From the NCBI GenBank assembly GCA_003602595.1, contig QQRX01000020.1:12641-51456 (forward strand): DNA of 38,816 nucleotides, given 5' to 3'. Within the stretch, counting starts at the first letter, position 1. Each line of letters starts with the position of its first letter. Source of the DNA: Candidatus Poseidoniales archaeon. GTDB lineage: Archaea; Thermoplasmatota; Poseidoniia; Poseidoniales; Thalassarchaeaceae. A model generated the notes under the pieces. The model had not been told where the DNA came from. It worked only from the letters and a program-made list of their open reading frames with translations, and did not search any database. Below, piece by piece: positions 8,689-21,751 of this stretch. Position numbers and translations under genes: made by a program.

Positions 8689-9540
8689 ATGGATTATAGC
8701 GAGGTTGGCGATATATTCAATCCACTTACTGAAAAAATTAATCTAGAATTGAGCAATAATAAAGAGCAAAGAGATGAATGGAATAATAGAGTTCGTAAAC
8801 ATTTGAACAAGCGAAATGAAATCAATATTCAGGTTAAAGAATTAATTTCAGAAGTACAAAAGCAGAAAGTCGTAAGAGATGCTGCAAATATTAAGGTTAA
8901 AGAATTAAAGGAAATAAGATTTGAAAAGTCTGAAAAATTGAAACTAATCAGAAAAGAAATGAAAGAAAAGATCGGAGATAAAGAGAATCGGAACTCTAAA
9001 AGATCTGGTCCTGATCCACGTAGAATAAAGTCTGAGATGAATAAATTAGAAAATATGTATGAGAGAGGAGCTTTTTCTGGAAAAAAGGAAAAGGAATTCT
9101 TCAATAAAATGAAGAAATTAAGCAGAGATTATAAAGAAGCCAAGAAAGTTGGAGAAGAAGATATTTTTGGAAACCTAAAAAAGAATGAACGAGAGGCAAA
9201 ATATTCTCAAGCAAAGGCGCATGATAATGTTGAAGATGCAGTTAAGAACGCGCAAGAAGCTCATGACTTGATGATGGAGCTTTCTGAAGAAGTAGATAGA
9301 TTAAGAGAGATTGCAAATAATGCACAGATGGAAGTAACAATATCAAAAAGGGAAGCGGATATAATGCACAGTAGATATGTAGTATCCTTGAGATGTATCC
9401 ACTCAATGCAAGATTTACTTAAGGAGATACCTTCAGAAGAGGTTGAAGAAGAAAAGGTAGAGGTTTCTGATTTAATGAGTAGATTGATGTCCGGAGATAC
9501 TTTATCTACAGACGAGTTGATGTCATTGCAAAGAAACTGA
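8689..9540 (+). CDS. Coiled-coil protein, COG1340-like
   Basis: A protein of 283 residues from ATG 8689 (AGGTGG lies ten bases before it; a TTG at 8665 would add eight residues). Charged helices run from about 10 to 245, with a break near 110-135. The C-terminus ends in the short motif LMSGDTLSTDELMSLQ. This matches the 'L..G..L..DEL' closing motif known from archaeal COG1340 proteins and is related to the closing motif of the gene before it. Its first 80 residues show the same spacing of RD/RN pairs and KELI as the protein at 1853-2842. No signal peptide, membrane segment or enzyme motif is present. Function unknown. Confidence 0.8.
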   Translation: MDYSEVGDIFNPLTEKINLELSNNKEQRDEWNNRVRKHLNKRNEINIQVKELISEVQKQKVVRDAANIKVKELKEIRFEKSEKLKLIRKEMKEKIGDKENRNSKRSGPDPRRIKSEMNKLENMYERGAFSGKKEKEFFNKMKKLSRDYKEAKKVGEEDIFGNLKKNEREAKYSQAKAHDNVEDAVKNAQEAHDLMMELSEEVDRLREIANNAQMEVTISKREADIMHSRYVVSLRCIHSMQDLLKEIPSEEVEEEKVEVSDLMSRLMSGDTLSTDELMSLQRN

Positions 9541-9545
9541 TATAA

Positions 9546-10478
9546 CTACATAGAAATCTCTTTACCACTGATGCCATGAATTAATTGCCTTTTTTCAGTA
9601 TTTATAATCCAAGCAGGCATTAATATTTTTTTCCAATAAAGATGACAATTATCGGATTTAAAAATCCAATTTTGTAGAACCATACTTTGGGTAAATGATC
9701 CAGCATTTTTTGGTTTTCCTTGACGTTTTTCATTAATTAATGGACCAATAAGGTCTATTACTTGAGACATATCTTTCCAAAAATTTTTGTTTGGCTCAAT
9801 AATTCTCAATGAAGGAGAAAGAGATAGAACATCCAAATTAGAAAACAAAATAAAATTATTTTCCCATGGATCTTCTATGATTTTCCACTTTTTCTTTTCA
9901 ATAAAACCATCTGGACCAAGTAGTTCACCATCGACCTCCCATAACCTAGATGAAAGTAATATTGGAGTGTATGTGATACCAGATAGTCCTTTATTAGATA
10001 ACCAAGAAGATATTTCTATATTGGGCTTTAATGTTAAAATAGAATCATCAATAATTTTAATTTCATTAACTTCATTAGTTTGGTCATCAATATTATTATC
10101 TTTGACAATTGATAATTGTATTTCTTTATTCAATATTGCTCTTCCAAACCATTGTGATAGTTCATTTGGACCCCAAAAGAAAATCTTATTTTTTCTGTAG
10201 TTATTTACATTTAATTTATCATCAATAAATCGCTCCGAAATAATCAAATGATTCCCAGAAGGAGCATCGACACTCCATCTTTCTATTTCAAAATTATTTA
10301 ATTTAGTAATTCCTTCACCGACATGCCAGATAAAAAGTGATTTAGAAGGAAATTCTTCTAAATCTTGTAAAGAATCTACTTTACCAATGAAATTAAAATC
10401 AATAGAAGAAAAATCATAATTCTGATTATGAAAATTTTCTGCCCGTAATTTTATTAAATTACGAATTTCACTTTCCAT
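9546..10478 (-). CDS. Uncharacterised protein, 310 residues
   Basis: Not recognised. The protein is soluble-looking with no signal peptide and no clear membrane helix. Residues ~40-110 include a Trp/Phe-rich block (FIWHVGEG, FFWGPNELSQWFGRAIL) that reads like an alpha/beta domain. The middle carries ILTLKPNIEISSWLSNKG and a strand-rich section, and the C-terminal part has IDLIGPLINEKRQG and MPAWIINTEK. The pattern 'W.P.ELS.W.GRA.L' recalls small nuclease-like or regulatory domains in archaeal genomes, but I cannot name a family. It is leftward, ending six bases after the convergent coiled-coil gene, and starts about 68 bases from the end of rpl30e, probably with its own AT-rich promoter (AAATTTTAG/TTTTATTC around 10500-10520). 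Confidence 0.65.
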   Translation of the reverse strand: MESEIRNLIKLRAENFHNQNYDFSSIDFNFIGKVDSLQDLEEFPSKSLFIWHVGEGITKLNNFEIERWSVDAPSGNHLIISERFIDDKLNVNNYRKNKIFFWGPNELSQWFGRAILNKEIQLSIVKDNNIDDQTNEVNEIKIIDDSILTLKPNIEISSWLSNKGLSGITYTPILLSSRLWEVDGELLGPDGFIEKKKWKIIEDPWENNFILFSNLDVLSLSPSLRIIEPNKNFWKDMSQVIDLIGPLINEKRQGKPKNAGSFTQSMVLQNWIFKSDNCHLYWKKILMPAWIINTEKRQLIHGISGKEISM

Positions 10479-10545
10479 GGCCTTGCGAGATAATGGAGGA
10501 CTTTGAATAAAACCCTAAAATTTTGTAAAATAGGCTTGTCAAGTG

Positions 10546-10842
10546 TTAAATATTTTGACTCAGGGTTAATAATTCACTTTGTCCGGGATCAGTAACACAA
10601 AGAGTACTAACAGGAAATGGTTTTGCACATGCAGCTCCTAATTGTCGATTAACTAACATTACTTGATGGACTGGTACATCAGGATGTTTTGATTGGAGAT
10701 TAGAAATATATTCTTGAGGGCAGTTAGCAGCTACTAAAACCATTCGCGCATCTCCTCTAGAACAGGCACTCATAGTTTGCCTCTGGCCGAATAGTAAAGT
10801 TCCAGTATTCATTCCTTGTTTTAATTGCCGTGCTAAATCCAT
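10546..10842 (-). CDS. rpl30e: Ribosomal protein L30e
   Basis: A 98-residue member of the L7Ae/L30e/S12e RNA-binding family that binds kink-turn RNA in the large ribosomal subunit. The start (MDLARQLKQGMNTGTLLFGQRQT) and the central ARMVLVAANCP and HQVMLVNRQLGAACAKPFPVS fit L30e, including the Gly-Ala-Cys-Ala-Lys-Pro block. It lies 11 bases after rpoA2 in the same direction, its classical archaeal position. In many archaea nusA, rps12 and rps7 follow; here the operon ends and an unrelated gene begins. Length is normal for the family. Confidence 0.9.
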   Translation of the reverse strand: MDLARQLKQGMNTGTLLFGQRQTMSACSRGDARMVLVAANCPQEYISNLQSKHPDVPVHQVMLVNRQLGAACAKPFPVSTLCVTDPGQSELLTLSQNI

Positions 10843-10853
10843 TTTATCTCTCC

Positions 10854-15510
<4,657 letters not shown>

Positions 15511-15514
<4 letters not shown>

Positions 15515-18500
15515 CTTTGATCCTCCAATTCTAATCTCATTGCAACACCTAAACTCTTCATTTCATCTAGTAGAAGTTTGAAAGCGTATGAGGTTTGAAT
15601 TTTGTAAACCTCTGCGCCATCTCCATGAATCGGAGACACATATGTTCTTTTCCTTGGATCATACCATGCGATATGTCCTGATTGAGCGCAAACAAATAAA
15701 TCAATACCATCAGACTCTCCAAGAAGTCTGTCTTTGATAACCATAGACGCACCATGTGAAATCAAACAATCTCTTTCCATTTCCCCGAATCTTAGACCAC
15801 CCTGTCTAGCACGACCTTCTGTAGGTTGTCTAGTCAAAATTTGAACTCTACCACGACTTCTAGCATGTAATTTACTACTGACCAAGTGATGTAGTCTTTG
15901 ATAATAAATTACTCCAACGAAAACCTCGGCAGGATATGATTCTCCTGTTTCTCCATTTACCATTGATTCGCGTCCTGTATGATTAAATCCATTTCTAAGT
16001 AAGCCCGATCTGAGAGATTCTTCTTTTTCTCCAGTAAATGCCGTTCCATCAATTCTCCTAGTTTCCATTGAACCTACTTTTCCTCCAATCATTTCAAGAA
16101 CGTGCGCCACGGTCATTCTAGAAGGAATAGCATGAGGATTAATCAGAATATCAGGTATAACTCCATCTTCCGTAAAGGGCATATCTTCTTCGTTTACCAT
16201 TCTACCAATAATTCCTTTCTGACCATGTCTACTGGCAAATTTATCTCCTAATTCGGGGATTTTATTACTTCTAAGAGTTATTCTTACAAGTCTTCCAGAG
16301 TCTAGTGACTCTGTCACGAATACATTATCTACCCAACCATTTTCTCCATGTCTAACATTCATGGACGATTCGCGTCTTTCTTGTGCTTGTAAGAACGCTC
16401 CGTGTGCTTCTTCCAAGAATCTTGGAGGACTGGTCTTTCCTACAAGAACTGGGTTTCCTCCTTTTTCACTTGTCAAAAATGTTTCAGGCACAGGTAAACC
16501 ATCTCTTTCAAGATGTGAATATGAATCCCACGATTTTAGACCTTTTATTTCATCTAGACCAGTACCCGGTATTTCTATTCTTTCTTCTTGGCCGCCGGGG
16601 AATCTTTTATTTTCTGCATTATAAGTCCTCATGAATGATGAGCGTCCCATTGAACGTTCTACAGATGCCTTGTTCATTACAATGGCATCTTGCATATTAT
16701 AACCATGGTGACTCATGATTGCCACTACAAGATTTTGTCCACCTGGTCTTTCATTGAACTTAGTGGAGTCCATAGCTCTTGTACCAACAATTGAACGTTG
16801 TGGATAATGCATTATGTGTGCCCTTGTATCTGGACGGAGTCTATAATTTGCACTCGAAAGTCCTAAACTTTGTTTTACCATTGCTGTCCCACCAGTAACT
16901 CTCGGAGTAGAATTGTGTTCCGGATATGGTACTAGAGAAGCGCATACGCCTAAAATTAATTGTGGATCTATTTCGACATGCGTAAATATTAGTACAGTAT
17001 GAGCTTTCTTTTCTTTTCTTTTAAGAGCATCAATATCTTCCTGATGATAGTTTAATGGTACTTTGAATTTCTCAATCTTTGATTTTCCATTAGGCATTTG
17101 AATTTCAGCAGAAAGATGGGCGTGAGTGATGTTAGGTTCGCCCAAATTTAGCCATTCTACCTTTGCTGGATTAATTGGTCTCTTATTCTTTGGAGAAACA
17201 GCAGGTAAGTTGTATGGCCTCGATGCTATTAAGAGGTCTTCTTCTTCTTCCGCATCAACCCATTCGACTACTCCATTAGTCAATAAATCATTAAAGTCCA
17301 TGCTTCCATCTCTCAGAGAGTCAAGGTGGAGTTTTGAAAGAGTTAGGCTACCATTTTCTAAAACGAGTAATGGACGAAGAATTCTTCCTCTATCCGTGTT
17401 GATAAAGACATCTTTATTTTCAGTATCGTGCCTTATACTTACTTCGGATCTTATTTTACCTGATCTTCTACTATTCTTAATTCTCTGTACTAACTTTTGT
17501 GGTCTCTTATGTAGCCCAAAGATATCTCCATTCACATGGACTCTAGAACCATCTGCCCAACCTTCTGGTGAATCATCAACTCCGGCTTCTTTTAGTAATT
17601 CTTTTACATCTGATTCCGAAACTTCCTCAGAAACATCTATCATTTGGGCTGCATTCTTCACTAAACCACAGTTTTGACCCTCAGGAGTTTCATTAGGGCA
17701 TAATCTCCCCCACTGTGTCGGATGTAAATCTCGTGCCTCGAAATGTGGCTGACTCCTAACCAAAGGACTTGTTACTCTTCTCATGTGAGATAATGCAGAG
17801 AGATATGTAGTCCTGTCTAATAATTGACTTACTCCTGATCTTCCCCCTACCCAATTACCTGTTGCAAGAGCATGCATTATTTTTGATGTCAAAACGTCAG
17901 GCCTCAGACAGGAGTTAATTTTCAATTCACGCTTTCTATTATGATGCCTTTCTAATTGATACTTCAAATCTCTAGCAAGTTGTTGAAGGCTTACTCGGAA
18001 TAAATCTTCAATGAGATCTCCGGCTAAACGCACTCTTTTGTTTGCATAGTGATCTTTGTCGTTAGGGTCTTTATTGTTGATCGCCATCTCGAGAACTTGT
18101 CTTACAATCCTACCTAAGAAAATAGATTTTTTCTGTCGGTGTTCATATGAAGCACCCAAATGAGGAAGAAGTTCTTTGTCTAATAAATTTTGAACTCTAG
18201 ATTCACGATATTCTTTTTGTTGTCCTGCAGCAAATTTTTTCTCTAACCAAGCAAGTGCTTCTTCTTCATTTTCTACTCCATATTCTTCGTTATCTTTAAC
18301 ATCATTAAGATTGGCGACAGTGTATTTCATAGCCTCTACAGGACCTGCAATTGAAGAGAAAATTTCTCTATCATTTGACATCCCTAATGCCCTCATTAAA
18401 AGAACTACAGGGATAGCAGTTGTTCCAGCACTAGGAATTTTTACCATTAACATACCATCCCTACGTTTTTCAACATTGAGAGGTTTACGAACACCATCTT

Positions 18501-19197
18501 TCTGAGAGAATATTTTAGCCACTTCAGTATCATGCGCGTATTTCTTATTTCTCTCAACTGTTACTCTATTTGGAGCCAAATCTTCCATTGATATCAAAAC
18601 TCTCTCAGTACCATTGATGATGAAATAACCGCCCGGGTCTACAGGATCTTCTCCATATTTTCTTAGTAATTTTACATATTGCTCAGCATCTTCTGGAGAT
18701 GTATCTGGAGAAAGCTTCCTATTAGGGTCTATATTATTTGCATGTAAGTTACATCTTGCAGAACGAACCATAATTGGTAAGTTTCCTATATGGACATTTT
18801 TCTCATCCATGTAGCCCAATTCAGAGCCGGGAGAGGGCGGTAAATCGTCTCGATATATCCTGAAGTCTAAGTATATAGGTGCAAAGTAAGTAAGTTTCCT
18901 CAATCTGCATTCTAGAGGAGTAGCAGGATGTTCTGCACCATTAGCTTCTCTAATTGTTGGTTGACCGAGACGTATGTTTTTAACTCGCACAATAATTTCT
19001 TTTTCCAAAACGTCGAGTTTGATTAGTCCACCTTCATTGTCATCCTCATAATCATCACTACCAATCCGGATATTTCTGACTATATTTTCCATTCTGCTTC
19101 CTCTACTATCGAGTAATGGAATACAATCATTGTATGAGGCGAGCTGGTGATTAACAAGGCTTCTTTTACTAAAATAACTTTCAACGATTTCCTTCAT
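15511..19197 (-). CDS. rpoB: DNA-directed RNA polymerase subunit B, unsplit
   Basis: The second-largest polymerase subunit as one 1228-residue chain; methanogens and halophiles split it, Thermoplasmatota and Thermococci do not. Conserved blocks include ERVLISMEDLAPNR (near 200), the HPTQWGRLCPNETPEG region near 500, ERPGGQNLVVAIMSHHGYNMQDA near 825-850, GDKFASRHGQKGI near 990 and FGEMERDCLISHGAS near 1140. The C-terminal zinc ribbon is degenerate: where the family has CxxCGH...CxxC, this protein reads CAQSGH (near 1169) and SPIHGD (near 1186). Three of four Cys are therefore gone, although the surrounding fold and the YAFKLLLDEM ending persist. Start ATG 19197 has GGGAGTGAT as ribosome site, 15 bases after the rpoH stop. 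Confidence 0.97.
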
Positions 19198-19212
19198 TTT
19201 TTAATCACTCCC

Positions 19213-19800
19213 TTAAGCTCTCTCCACAACTAGTCTGTATGCTATGCTAGTTCCTGCTGATCTACTATATCGTTCTATTTTCATTACCCTGTTTGTTAAC
19301 CAACCAGCCAATAATGTATCATCTTCTGCTTCAGTTGTTTCTTTAATGGCTTGAACAGCAGGGTCAGTAATCAATATCTTAGGTAAAAGTTCTTTTGCAA
19401 GTCTATTATTACCTTCAAAATCCTTTTCCATCAGATTCCATGGCGATAATACCTTCTCTTCATCTTCAATTGGCACCAATTCATGATGAGGGACTAAAAT
19501 ATGATTTAATACGTTAAATCGATCTTCTCCTTGAGGGATGTCTTCGTCTAATAAAGCATTTCTAGAAATGGTTATTCTACCGCTTCTGCTCCTTTTTCTA
19601 GATGCCATTTGTTCTCTAATGACTCCCATAATTAGTTCCAAATCTGCACTTCCCATCTCAAGATCTACTTTCTTTGCAACCTGCTCTACAGTCATTCTTT
19701 TGATAGCGTCCATATTAGCATCATCGGCTAGTTTATGTGCTCTGTCTTCAGGAACTCCTAGTTCTATTAGCCGTTTTTTTGTTGAGCTTTTTACTGCCAT
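19213..19800 (-). CDS. rpoH: DNA-directed RNA polymerase subunit H (Rpo5) with N-terminal extension
   Basis: Archaeal Rpo5 is normally a ~80-residue protein equal to the C-terminal half of eukaryotic Rpb5. Here it is 195 residues. The conserved core starts near residue 90 (FNVLNHILVPHHELVP) and ends with SRSAGTSIAYRLVV. Within it, two stretches are longer than usual (around WNLMEKDFEGNNRLAKE and AEDDTLLAGWLTNRV). The first ~65 residues (MAVKSSTKKRLIELG...AHKLADD) are not part of Rpo5 and match the N-terminus of A'' in the same operon; a basic linker (RKRSRSGR) joins it to the core. First gene of the operon; a TATA-like box ~24 bases before the ATG suggests a leaderless message. Confidence 0.93.
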   Translation of the reverse strand: MAVKSSTKKRLIELGVPEDRAHKLADDANMDAIKRMTVEQVAKKVDLEMGSADLELIMGVIREQMASRKRSRSGRITISRNALLDEDIPQGEDRFNVLNHILVPHHELVPIEDEEKVLSPWNLMEKDFEGNNRLAKELLPKILITDPAVQAIKETTEAEDDTLLAGWLTNRVMKIERYSRSAGTSIAYRLVVERA

Positions 19801-19817
19801 ATTTGTGATCCCCTTGT

Positions 19818-19830
19818 CCAGATAAATATG
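19818..19830 (-). promoter_or_regulatory. TATA-like promoter element of the rpo operon
   Basis: On the minus strand CATATTTATC is centred about 24 bases before the rpoH ATG at 19800. This spacing puts the predicted transcription start at or next to the ATG, consistent with a leaderless message. It lies between rpoH and the tRNA-Lys gene on the same strand, so read-through from the tRNA promoter is also possible. Confidence 0.4.
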
Positions 19831-19849
19831 GCCCTGAGGCTTATTCAGG

Positions 19850-19923
19850 CGGGCCTGACGGGATTCGAACCCGCGGCCGACGGGTTAAAAGCCCGTCGCT
19901 CTACCTGACTAAGCTACAGGCCC
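19850..19923 (-). tRNA. tRNA-Lys (anticodon UUU)
   Basis: A full cloverleaf of 74 bases can be drawn on the minus strand: acceptor GGGCCTG with CAGGCCC, D arm GCTT...GAGC, anticodon arm ACGGG-CTTTTAA-CCCGT with anticodon TTT, five-base variable loop, and T arm GCGGG-TTCGAAT-CCCGT, with G as discriminator base. There is no intron and CCA is not encoded (the next bases are CCT). It lies about 50 bases upstream of rpoH in the same orientation. An AT-rich element (TTTCTTAAAC, about 19960-19969) roughly 40 bases upstream may be its promoter. Confidence 0.95.
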
Positions 19924-20085
19924 ATAGCATATGCTGGGCTATTGCCCGTCCTAAGAGGGGTTTAAGAAAGTAACTAAACAAGCACCGCTAAGAGCACGAG
20001 TCGGAACTCCAGATGGTAATCTGATGTCAATACTTGATAAAGCAATCTAGACATAAATGTTTTCGAAAAAATAGGACAGATACAT
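19924..20085. other. 162-bp intergenic region with an open frame lacking a start
   Basis: Between the tRNA and the methyltransferase-BirA gene. It must hold the divergent promoters: an element near 19960-19969 for the tRNA, and CATAAATGTT near 20052-20061 for the rightward gene. A plus-strand frame 19955-20050 encodes about 31 residues ending RVGTPDGNLMSILDKAI, with no ATG, GTG or TTG before its internal Met. It is richer in GC than the surrounding DNA. It may be a gene remnant, a small structured RNA, or chance. Confidence 0.3.
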
Positions 20086-21438
20086 ATGGATTTTCCATTT
20101 AAACAAAACGAATTCCAGATAAAAAATATTTGTAATTGGAATTTAGAAACCCATAAGACAGTATATCCACCAAGAGAAGATACTTATTTAATGGCAAAAG
20201 CAATATTGAAAATGAAAAAACATCAGGGTTTAGCTCTAGAAATAGGGTGCGGGTCAGGAGCCTTGTCAATGCTTTTAGCAACATTAGGATGGAAGGTTAT
20301 AGCTTATGATGTAAATCCATATGCAGTTTCTAGTGCCCGAGGAAATGTAAAGAAGTATAATCTAGAAAATTCAATAACAATAGAAGAGGGTGGAATTGGT
20401 GAAAATATAGATATTTCAGATGAAATTGATATTATTATTTGGAATTTACCGTATTTGAATCCAATAATTGAACAAGAAAATAAACTAGAATATATTGAAG
20501 ATGCAGCTTATCTAGATTTGGAAAATGGAGGGTGGAATAGAAAATTAAATGATACTTTGGAAATGTATGAAATTTCCGATCATTGTTTAGTTATGTTACT
20601 TTTTAGGACGTTTCCTGAAAGTAATAGCACACCAGAGTTATGGAAAGAAAAGGGATGGTCTGGAAGAAAAATTACTGAAGAGATAATAGGTGATGAAAAA
20701 CTAGAAGTTCATGCATTTTGGAAACCTGGAGGAAATAGTATTCCAATAATCATTGATGAGTGCGAAAGTACTATGGATGAAGTGAAGAAAACTAACAATA
20801 AACATTGGACGAGAATAATGGCAAAAACTCAGACAAAGGGAAGAGGAAGAAGAAATGCCTGTTGGCAATCTATAGATGGCGATATGTTGGCAACATGGAA
20901 AATACCAAAAAAAATTCTTGAAGAAATCTCACCTGGCATATTACAAATTGCTGTTGGTGGATCAATTGCTAGTTTATTAAAAATTGGACTAAAATGGCCA
21001 AATGACTTATTGACTAATGACTTCAGAAAAATGGGAGGAATAATGATTGAATCGGATAGTGAAGATGAGTCCATGCGAATAGGCGTAGGCATCAACAGAA
21101 CAAAAAGAATCAGTGAGGAAATATTCACATCTTCTGGCTGGGACGAGACATTAGGTGAAATAGAAAATATTGATATCTACGAGATGGTAGATGTTGCTCT
21201 TTCTTCAAATTTTGAAGAACATTATCTATTGCCCAACATTAGTTCTCAAGAAATGGAAGATATATCATGGAAGGCACTTTCACAAATATTATCAAGAGGA
21301 GTTGTAATAAAATACAAAAAAAATAACTTTAGAATAATTGGAATGTCTGAGGATGGTAGATTAGATATACTTGGCAATCGTGATAGGATAAAAATAGCCG
21401 ATTTGGAAAAAATAGATTGGGAATTTTATAATCACTAA
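20086..21438 (+). CDS. Fusion: HemK/Mtq2-like methyltransferase + biotin-protein ligase (BirA)
   Basis: A 450-residue, two-domain protein. Residues ~25-215 are a class I SAM methyltransferase of the HemK/PrmC-Mtq2 type: PPREDTYLM near 27, SAM loop LEIGCGSGALS near 48, and NLPY near 119 in place of the canonical NPPY. That family methylates the Gln of the GGQ motif of release factors. Residues ~222-450 are a biotin/lipoyl ligase domain: ECESTMDE, the biotinyl-AMP loop GRGRRNACWQS near 250, KWPNDL near 305, and RKMGGIMIES. The N-terminal DNA-binding domain of E. coli BirA is absent, so a repressor role is unlikely. The biotin substrate is probably the carrier encoded at 37420-37818. A TATA-like element lies ~28 bases before the ATG. 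The stop overlaps the convergent RNase P gene by four bases. Confidence 0.9.
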   Translation: MDFPFKQNEFQIKNICNWNLETHKTVYPPREDTYLMAKAILKMKKHQGLALEIGCGSGALSMLLATLGWKVIAYDVNPYAVSSARGNVKKYNLENSITIEEGGIGENIDISDEIDIIIWNLPYLNPIIEQENKLEYIEDAAYLDLENGGWNRKLNDTLEMYEISDHCLVMLLFRTFPESNSTPELWKEKGWSGRKITEEIIGDEKLEVHAFWKPGGNSIPIIIDECESTMDEVKKTNNKHWTRIMAKTQTKGRGRRNACWQSIDGDMLATWKIPKKILEEISPGILQIAVGGSIASLLKIGLKWPNDLLTNDFRKMGGIMIESDSEDESMRIGVGINRTKRISEEIFTSSGWDETLGEIENIDIYEMVDVALSSNFEEHYLLPNISSQEMEDISWKALSQILSRGVVIKYKKNNFRIIGMSEDGRLDILGNRDRIKIADLEKIDWEFYNH

Positions 21439-21722
21439 AATATTCTTTCTCTGATTCGATTGATTTTACCTGAACTAGTTAATGTTTCAAATGAATCATG
21501 TGAATTTATTATCTTGAGTGAATTTTTATAGTCTTCAAGTTGTGTTTTAATAATGAAAAGGCATATTTCATCAATAAATTTGACATCATATAATTTCCAC
21601 TCACATTGTTCAAGAATATCGGAAATAATGTCAATTAATTCTTCTCTTGATTTATATTTGTCGTCCCCTCTAATTCCAATCCATCGGTGCTTGCCTCTTG
21701 CCACTTTAGAAACTCGCGCCAT
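21435..21722 (-). CDS. rnp2: Probable RNase P protein component 2 (Pop5/Rnp2)
   Basis: A small protein of about 95 residues resembling the Pop5/Rpp14 family, a protein subunit of archaeal RNase P that helps cut 5' leaders from pre-tRNA. The family pattern is visible: KHRWIGIRG near the start (the 'HRY..F' strand), an SREELIDIISDILEQC helix, KLYDVKFIDE, a strand with LFIIKTQLEDYKNSLKII, and the closing FETLTSSGKINRIRERI (compare the 'SGTI' end of the family). I start at ATG 21722 (MARVSKVARG); a TTG at 21752 would add ten residues and overlap the divergent membrane protein gene. Assignment by pattern only, as the family is weakly conserved. Confidence 0.62.
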   Translation of the reverse strand: MARVSKVARGKHRWIGIRGDDKYKSREELIDIISDILEQCEWKLYDVKFIDEICLFIIKTQLEDYKNSLKIINSHDSFETLTSSGKINRIRERIF

Positions 21723-21751
21723 GCGCTCCGACAGGGGGTTTAACTTAACCA

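Noticed and set aside
17126-17677. Long rightward open frame (183 codons) inside rpoB
   Set aside because: It lies wholly antisense to a strongly conserved part of RpoB, shows Ser/Leu-rich composition typical of antisense frames and has no family resemblance.
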